From the NCBI RefSeq assembly GCF_022448905.1, contig NZ_JAKVCW010000005.1, positions 186,001 to 250,000 on the forward strand: a stretch of DNA of 64,000 nucleotides. The letters are read 5' to 3'. This DNA is from Shimia sp. GTDB taxonomy: Bacteria; Pseudomonadota; Alphaproteobacteria; Rhodobacterales; Rhodobacteraceae. A model generated the notes under the pieces. It was not told the DNA's origin, made no database searches, and saw only the letters and a program-made list of their open reading frames with translations. Positions 60,501 through 64,000 of the stretch are shown here, piece by piece (the stretch's first letter is position 1; each line of letters begins with the position of its first letter). A program made the translations under genes and the position numbers.

Positions 60501-60625
60501 TCATGGGCGGCCTGGCTTTTGCCACCATCCTGACGCTGATTGCGGCGCCGGTGTTCTATCTGGTGTTCTTTGGCAAAGAAGAGCGGCGCGAGAAGAAAGC
60601 GGCGGCGGCAGCCGCGCCCGCCTGA
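57563..60625 (+). CDS. RND efflux transporter permease
   Basis: A 1020-residue inner-membrane RND pump driven by proton influx. The duplicated fold has 12 helices and two large periplasmic loops. The first half begins SIDRPIYTWMIILIFLIGGAV, and helix 4 carries the proton-relay acids in ALIIAMGMLVDNAIVVAEG. The second half has the matching GLLSLSGMLIKNGIVLVEEID. It belongs to the HAE1-like group, probably multidrug, given the MarR regulator and adaptor in the operon. It follows the adaptor by 11 bases and is followed by a terminator. Confidence 0.95.
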   Translation: MVNIARGSIDRPIYTWMIILIFLIGGAVSFLNLGRLEDPAFTIKQAVVVTQYPGATSEQVAIEVSEPLESAIQKMEEVDYITSINQPGVSQIDVHIKSTYDGNELPEVWTRLRAKVADAGRHLPTGVSTPLVNDSFGDVFGIFLGVTAEGFSDAEKHELATFLRRELLTVDGVADVDIQGLPEEAIFVEPNLALSVNQNISLNAIAGAIANADAVNAAGTVTIDGARTRIMRPDGSDTVSEIAGLSLGQDGKVVNLVDTSRVFRDRVDNPRQIIRFNGEEAFTLGVAGIATENIVVVGKRVDEKLAQMAGDIPAGVELHPIYQQHVVVEKASNDFLVNLAMSVAIVVAVLAVFMGWRAAVVVGVTLFLTVVGTFLFMGLFSIEMERISLGALIIAMGMLVDNAIVVAEGMQISMLQGKNSREAADEASGKTQIPLLGATIIGIMAFAGIGLSPDATGEFLFSLFAVIGISLLLSWVLALTVTPMLGHYLFKQGNGGEGDAYGGLIFRMYGASLRLALKLRWLVIVGLIAVTAVCYAGFGLMKQQFFPDSNTPLFFVHYKLQQGTPIATTSDQMAVLEEWLAERDDVVSYATFVGQGATRFMLTYESEKANPSYGHIIVRAENLEAIPPLQKDLEAFGAEALPEGEFRTKRLVFGPGGGDPIQVRFSGSDPVVLRQLATQAAEVLTQTTEDITSVRTNWREQELVIKPIYATERAQTAGVDREDIADMFQFATDGLTTGEFRENERLIPIILRRQADGAFGLVDQVVYSTTSNSFVPVEQMVDGFVHETQNTLIHRRDRVATITVGADIRSGLTAAQVQAQVTGPIEAMDIPVGYKMEWGGELENSSEAQESLGKQLPLSLLIMVLISVLLFNAIRQPIIIWLLVPMSVNGVVLGLLGTDMPFTFTALLGLLSLSGMLIKNGIVLVEEIDFVRDEGLPMRDAIVKASVSRLRPVMLAAVTTILGMAPLLTDAFFVSMAITIMGGLAFATILTLIAAPVFYLVFFGKEERREKKAAAAAAPA

Positions 60626-60648
60626 CGCGCAACGCTACTAAAATAGAG

Positions 60649-60680
60649 AGGCCGTCCAATGTGGGCGGCCTTTTGTTTTT
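60649..60680 (+). terminator. Intrinsic terminator after the RND operon
   Basis: Stem AGGCCGTCC with GGGCGGCCT (one G-T pair) around a 5-base loop is followed by TTTTGTTTTT. Confidence 0.9.
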
Positions 60681-60788
60681 GGCGCTAAGCTGGCATAGGG
60701 GCGGTCCCGGCCCGCGAGAAGTCACAAGACAAAGACATGTTGCGCAGCAGTTTGAGAGTGATGGCACCGCAAAGACAGGAGGCACGCT

Positions 60789-61382
60789 GTGTTTCTGCCT
60801 GATGCCCCTTTGCCCGATGGGCTGTTCCGTTTCATTGCGCTGGATGTGGAAACCGCCAACCGCGATGCGGCCTCGATCAGCCAGATTGGCTTGGCCTGCG
60901 TGCGCAGCGATGGCGGGATTGAGACGTTTTCGACCTACATCAACCCGGATCAGGAATTTGCCGACTTCAACACCGAGCTGACAGGGATTGATGCGGGCAC
61001 CGTGCGGGACGCGCCGAGTTTCGCGCAGGCCTGGCAGCGGATGATGCCGCTGTTGTCGCGGCATTTGATGGTGCAGCACAGCGGGTTTGACCAGAAGGCC
61101 ATCACAGCCGCCTGTCGTGCGGCGGGGCTAAACGGGCCAAAGATGGAATGGGCCGATAGCGTGAAGATCGCGCGCAAGGCCTGGCCCGAATTTCGCGGCA
61201 ATGGTGGGCATGGGCTTGGTCACCTGAAAAAGGCGCTGGGGCTTGAGTTTCATCACCACGACGCGGGTGAAGACGCACGGGCGGCGGCGGAGGTGGTGCT
61301 GTTGGCCGAAGAGCGGCTGAAATGCACAATTGAAGAGATCACCGGTAAGATCAAACACCTGCAACTGACGTTTGAGTTCTGA
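60789..61382 (+). CDS. 3'-5' exonuclease of the DnaQ (DEDDh) family
   Basis: A 197-residue exonuclease domain. ExoI is FIALDVETANRD (Asp19, Glu21), ExoII has the acid in MVQHSGFDQKAITAA, and ExoIII is HHDAGEDARAAAE, whose His marks the DEDDh type. The start is a GTG with AGGAGG upstream. It is much shorter than a full polymerase epsilon subunit plus extensions and has no other domain, so a repair or RNA-trimming exonuclease is as likely as polymerase proofreading. It is convergent with pcaB. Confidence 0.92.
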   Translation: MFLPDAPLPDGLFRFIALDVETANRDAASISQIGLACVRSDGGIETFSTYINPDQEFADFNTELTGIDAGTVRDAPSFAQAWQRMMPLLSRHLMVQHSGFDQKAITAACRAAGLNGPKMEWADSVKIARKAWPEFRGNGGHGLGHLKKALGLEFHHHDAGEDARAAAEVVLLAEERLKCTIEEITGKIKHLQLTFEF

Positions 61383-61394
61383 GACTTTAGAGTC

Positions 61395-62462
61395 TTACCG
61401 CGCAGATTGTCCCATACTCTCAATGCTTTGGATAAGTTGGTCGGCGTGTCGCAAGGCCGTGGCTGTGGTGGTCACCATCGCGGGCAAGACCATCCATTCC
61501 AACGACCACGCGCTGCCGGAACGCTCCTGTTCATGCACGAGGGCGTGGTGCATCGCTGGCAGTTGCGTGGCGTTGTAGCGCGCCAAGGTGATCAGCAATT
61601 CCGCCCGCACCGGGTTTTGTTTATGCGGCATGGCAGAGCTGGTGCCGCCGCCGGAGAAGCGCGCTTCCTCCACGCCTTGCTGCGCCATTAGAGCAAGATC
61701 CTGCCCCATCTTGCCCAAGCTGCCGGTCACCATTGAGAGCCAATTGGCGTAGTCGGTTAGGCTTTCGCGCGTGACGTGCCAGGCGCGGTCGGGGTTGGAG
61801 AGGTTGAGGTTTTTGGCCAGCGCAGTGGCGACGGCGTCGCCATGCGGCGCGAGGCTGGTGCGATTGCCCACCGGGCCACCAAATTGCAGGGTTTCGACGA
61901 GCGGGCGCAACGCTTTGAGGCGGTCTATGTGAGACGCTGGCGGATTGCACCAAGTGGCAATGCGGTCTGATACCGAGATGGGCAAAGCGGTCTGCATGCG
62001 CGTGCGGCCCATCATGGTGGCCTCGCCCCATTTGCCTATGAGCGCGTCGAGCGCTGTCAGCAGTCCCGCAAGTTGCGCCTCAAACCGCGTGTTCGCGTCG
62101 CGCAGGATCAGCGAGACCGCCGTGTCGATCAGATCCTGACTGGTGGCACCAGTGTGAATGGCTGGGAGCGCGGAGGGTCGCGCGTGGGCTTTGAGTTGAC
62201 GCACAAACTCCGGCACGGGCAGGCCATCCTGCACCACATTTTCGGCGACCTTCGCGAGGTCCGGTTGGAAGCTGTTGATGTCTTCCACCGCTTCCGCCGC
62301 GACGGCGTGATCTACCACGCCAGCCTCTGCGAGCGCCTCGGCCAAGGCGCGTTCAAACTGGATAAACCCGTCGACAAACCGCGCGGTGTCCCACAGCGCC
62401 TCGCTCTCAGGATCAGAGAACAGCGGGCCAAACAGATGGGCGGCGTGGGTCATCGGGTTCAT
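61395..62462 (-). CDS. pcaB: 3-carboxy-cis,cis-muconate cycloisomerase
   Basis: PcaB converts 3-carboxy-cis,cis-muconate, the product of protocatechuate 3,4-dioxygenase, to 4-carboxymuconolactone. The 355-residue protein belongs to the fumarase/aspartase superfamily. Three conserved regions are seen: IHTGATSQDLIDTA, the middle catalytic region around TALPISVSDR, and the signature loop GGGTSSAMPHKQNPV. It is shorter than the roughly 450-residue Pseudomonas form, as in other Roseobacter members. It lies downstream of pcaG and a BKACE gene on the same strand. Confidence 0.93.
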   Translation of the reverse strand: MNPMTHAAHLFGPLFSDPESEALWDTARFVDGFIQFERALAEALAEAGVVDHAVAAEAVEDINSFQPDLAKVAENVVQDGLPVPEFVRQLKAHARPSALPAIHTGATSQDLIDTAVSLILRDANTRFEAQLAGLLTALDALIGKWGEATMMGRTRMQTALPISVSDRIATWCNPPASHIDRLKALRPLVETLQFGGPVGNRTSLAPHGDAVATALAKNLNLSNPDRAWHVTRESLTDYANWLSMVTGSLGKMGQDLALMAQQGVEEARFSGGGTSSAMPHKQNPVRAELLITLARYNATQLPAMHHALVHEQERSGSAWSLEWMVLPAMVTTTATALRHADQLIQSIESMGQSAR

Positions 62463-62474
62463 CGTCAGGGCCGA

Positions 62475-63308
62475 TCAGGTTGCGGCACGCAGGCCAAGGA
62501 TGTCGCGCGCTTGCGCAGGCGTCGCCAGGGGGCGTTCGTATTTCTCACACAGCTCAGCGGCGCGGGCGATCAGGGCGGCGTTTGAGGGCGCCAGCGTGTT
62601 GCGGTCCAGACGCACGTTGTCTTCCAGACCGGCTCGGGTGTGGCCGCCTGCGGCGATGGCCCATTCGTTTACGGTGATCTGCGCCGCGCCAATGCCCGCC
62701 GCGCACCATTCGGCGTTGGGGGCGCGGTCCTGCATGATTTTCACGTAGAACTCAAACACCTCGCGATCCACCGGCATGGCGTTTTTCACGCCCATGACAA
62801 ACTGCACATAAAGCTGGCCGTATAGCGTGCCCGCCTCATGATGACGGATGGCCTGCAGGATGTGGCTCAGGTCAAAGGCCTCGATTTCCGGTGTGATTTC
62901 ATACGTCTGCATCTCGCTGGAGAGCCAGGAAATCAGCTCCGGCGGGTTTTCATAGACCCGCGTGGGGAAGTTGTTGGAACCGACAGAAAGCGAGGCCATT
63001 TCGGGCCGCAGCGGCAGCATGCCACCGCGCGCTTGGCCTGCGCCAGAGCGTCCACCGGTGGAGAATTGGATGATCACGCCGGGGCAGTGTTTTTCCAACC
63101 CCTCTTTCAGCAAGGCAAACTTCTCCGGATCACTGGACGGTGTTTCATCATCGTTGCGCACATGGGCGTGGATGATCGAGGCGCCTGCCTCGACAGCCGC
63201 ATGGCTGCTTTCGATCTGTTCGCTGACCGTGGTGGGCACAGCAGGGTTGTCCGCCTTGGTGGGCACGGAACCGGTGATGGCGCAGCACAGGATGCAGGGT
63301 TTGCTCAT
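62475..63308 (-). CDS. Beta-keto acid cleavage enzyme (BKACE, DUF849)
   Basis: A 277-residue TIM-barrel zinc enzyme of the BKACE family, first known from 3-keto-5-aminohexanoate cleavage (Kce). The zinc ligands are in ASIIHAHVRN; other landmarks are the N-terminal CCAITGSVPT, FSTGGRSG, SVGSNNFPTRVYEN and GGHTRAGLEDNVRL. Family members react a beta-keto acid with acetyl-CoA to give acetoacetate and a new CoA ester. It sits between pcaG and pcaB, 13 bases before pcaB, so 3-oxoadipate, the end product of this pathway, is a plausible substrate. That would yield succinyl-CoA and acetoacetate. This is inference; substrate contacts cannot be read here. Confidence 0.9.
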   Translation of the reverse strand: MSKPCILCCAITGSVPTKADNPAVPTTVSEQIESSHAAVEAGASIIHAHVRNDDETPSSDPEKFALLKEGLEKHCPGVIIQFSTGGRSGAGQARGGMLPLRPEMASLSVGSNNFPTRVYENPPELISWLSSEMQTYEITPEIEAFDLSHILQAIRHHEAGTLYGQLYVQFVMGVKNAMPVDREVFEFYVKIMQDRAPNAEWCAAGIGAAQITVNEWAIAAGGHTRAGLEDNVRLDRNTLAPSNAALIARAAELCEKYERPLATPAQARDILGLRAAT

Positions 63309-63353
63309 GGTGATCTCGTTTGATTGGCCCCGTCCAAAAGACAGGGGCGGTCG

Positions 63354-63974
63354 TCAGATGTCAAAGAAGACAGTTTCGTTGTCGCCCTGAAGCGTGATGT
63401 CGAACCGATAGACGGGGGAGCCGTCGCGCATTTCGCGTTTGGCAATCAAGGTGGCGCGGCGGTTTTCCCATTCGATGACGTTGAGCACAGGGTCCGTGGC
63501 GTTGGCCTCAGCCTCGTCGTCAAAATAGAGCCGCGTGTTCAGGCCGACGTTGATGCCCCGGGCCACGATCCACAACGAGATATGTGGCGCCATCAGGTGT
63601 CCGTTGCGGCCCATGACACGCCCGGGTTTGATGGTGTCAAAGCCCCATTCGCCGGTGTCAAAATCGGTGATCACGCGGCCCCAGCCTTTGAAGCCTTCTT
63701 CGGTCTCACCGGCCTGTTCCGGATGCGGGTAAAGGCCCTCTGAATTAGCCTGCCAGGCTTCCAGCATCACGTCTTTCACCGGGCTGCCAGTGCCGTCGAT
63801 CACCAGCCCTTCGATGCGAATGCGCTCGCCTTTGGCATTGGGGCCGGCGATGTCCCAGCCCAATTCGCGTTCGTAGATGTCAAACCCTGCCGCGCCGGGG
63901 GCAAGGCCGATGTGCACGTATGGCCCAGCCGTTTGGGAGGGCGTTTCTTTAAGGTAGTCGAGCTTCTGCACCAT
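63354..63974 (-). CDS. pcaG: Protocatechuate 3,4-dioxygenase, alpha subunit
   Basis: PcaG with PcaH forms the iron dioxygenase that opens protocatechuate between the hydroxyl groups. The 206-residue alpha subunit starts MVQKLDYLKETPSQTAGPYV, contains the intradiol-fold GLVIDGTGSPVKDVMLEAWQANSEGLYPHP, and has MAPHISLWIVARGINVGLNTRLYF. The alpha subunit lacks the full iron ligand set, which is held by PcaH. I chose ATG 63974; GGAGG of the overlapping pcaH end lies 10 bases upstream, and an in-frame TTG at 63980 is possible. It follows pcaH by 2 bases. Confidence 0.95.
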   Translation of the reverse strand: MVQKLDYLKETPSQTAGPYVHIGLAPGAAGFDIYERELGWDIAGPNAKGERIRIEGLVIDGTGSPVKDVMLEAWQANSEGLYPHPEQAGETEEGFKGWGRVITDFDTGEWGFDTIKPGRVMGRNGHLMAPHISLWIVARGINVGLNTRLYFDDEAEANATDPVLNVIEWENRRATLIAKREMRDGSPVYRFDITLQGDNETVFFDI

Positions 63975-63976
63975 GC

Positions 63977-64000
63977 TCAATTGCCCTCCATGCGGTTTTC
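63977..64000 (-). CDS. pcaH: Probable end of protocatechuate 3,4-dioxygenase beta subunit (partial)
   Basis: The last 24 bases of the window read on the minus strand as ENRMEGN followed by TGA, ending 2 bases before the pcaG start. pcaH normally precedes pcaG in this order. Only seven codons are available, so the call rests on position. Confidence 0.55.
   Translation of the reverse strand, partial: ENRMEGN

Noticed and set aside
1-64000. Prophage, insertion sequences, integrons or CRISPR arrays
   Set aside because: No integrase, transposase, terminal inverted repeats, phage structural genes or spaced repeat arrays were seen; the gene content is ordinary chromosomal.

Overview
The window looks like a chromosomal segment of a marine Roseobacter-group alphaproteobacterium (Rhodobacterales). 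The evidence is the petABC operon, whose Rieske protein closely resembles the Rhodobacter type; the pca (protocatechuate) cluster carrying a DUF849 gene; CtrA-type motility genes ordered motB-flgE-flgK-flgL-flgI; the TamA/TamB pair; and high-GC codon usage throughout. I see no prophage, insertion sequence, CRISPR array, rRNA or replication origin. Genes are dense, and several convergent neighbours overlap at their stop codons.

Layout. 1-3.2 kb: a partial LysR regulator divergent from the cytochrome bc1 operon petABC. 3.3-4.5 kb: an outer-membrane beta-barrel protein, ribosomal protein L36 and tRNA-Val. 4.6-9.8 kb: N-formylglutamate amidohydrolase, then NAD salvage (pncA, pncB) with a membrane hybrid histidine kinase between the two genes. 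9.8-13.5 kb: an alpha/beta hydrolase divergent from an HxlR regulator over three related operator-like palindromes, then a kinase plus class III aminotransferase-like pair that resembles an amino-alcohol kinase/phospho-lyase pathway. 13.6-19.2 kb: arfB, a dispersed 44-bp repeat, a candidate structured RNA with its own terminator, yhhQ, a phytase-like esterase, mepA, an MFS transporter, a hot-dog thioesterase and yggT. 19.3-24.3 kb: recQ, yaaA and a soluble hybrid kinase. 24.5-32 kb: a giant alpha-2-macroglobulin with an N-terminal PAN-like domain followed after one base by pbpC, then a second copy of the 44-bp repeat.

32-41 kb: a thiolase, an XRE-cupin regulator, the threonine catabolism genes kbl-tdh, a MarR regulator with a Tat-exported nitroreductase-like protein and two tandem operator-like repeats, a small membrane protein, a GNAT gene broken by an in-frame TAG, a cysteine-synthase-like enzyme and a TetR regulator with palindromic upstream sites. 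41-47.2 kb: tamB, tamA and a PlsC-like acyltransferase. 47.3-53.2 kb: motB, flgE, flgK, flgL and flgI. 53.5-60.6 kb: a third hybrid kinase, whose membrane sensor matches that of the first, and a MarR-MFP-RND efflux operon. 60.8-64 kb: a DnaQ-type exonuclease and the end of a pca operon (pcaH tail, pcaG, a BKACE/DUF849 gene, pcaB).

The strongest leads are: the candidate structured RNA at 14.2 kb; the 44-bp repeat built on an 11-bp period (14.1 and 32.0 kb); the split kinase/phospho-lyase pair; the beta-keto-acid cleavage enzyme inside the pca operon, which could give a CoA-transferase-independent exit from 3-oxoadipate; an inverted repeat able to mask the flgE start; and several clear operator arrays. 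All functional calls come from reading sequence; no database search was run.
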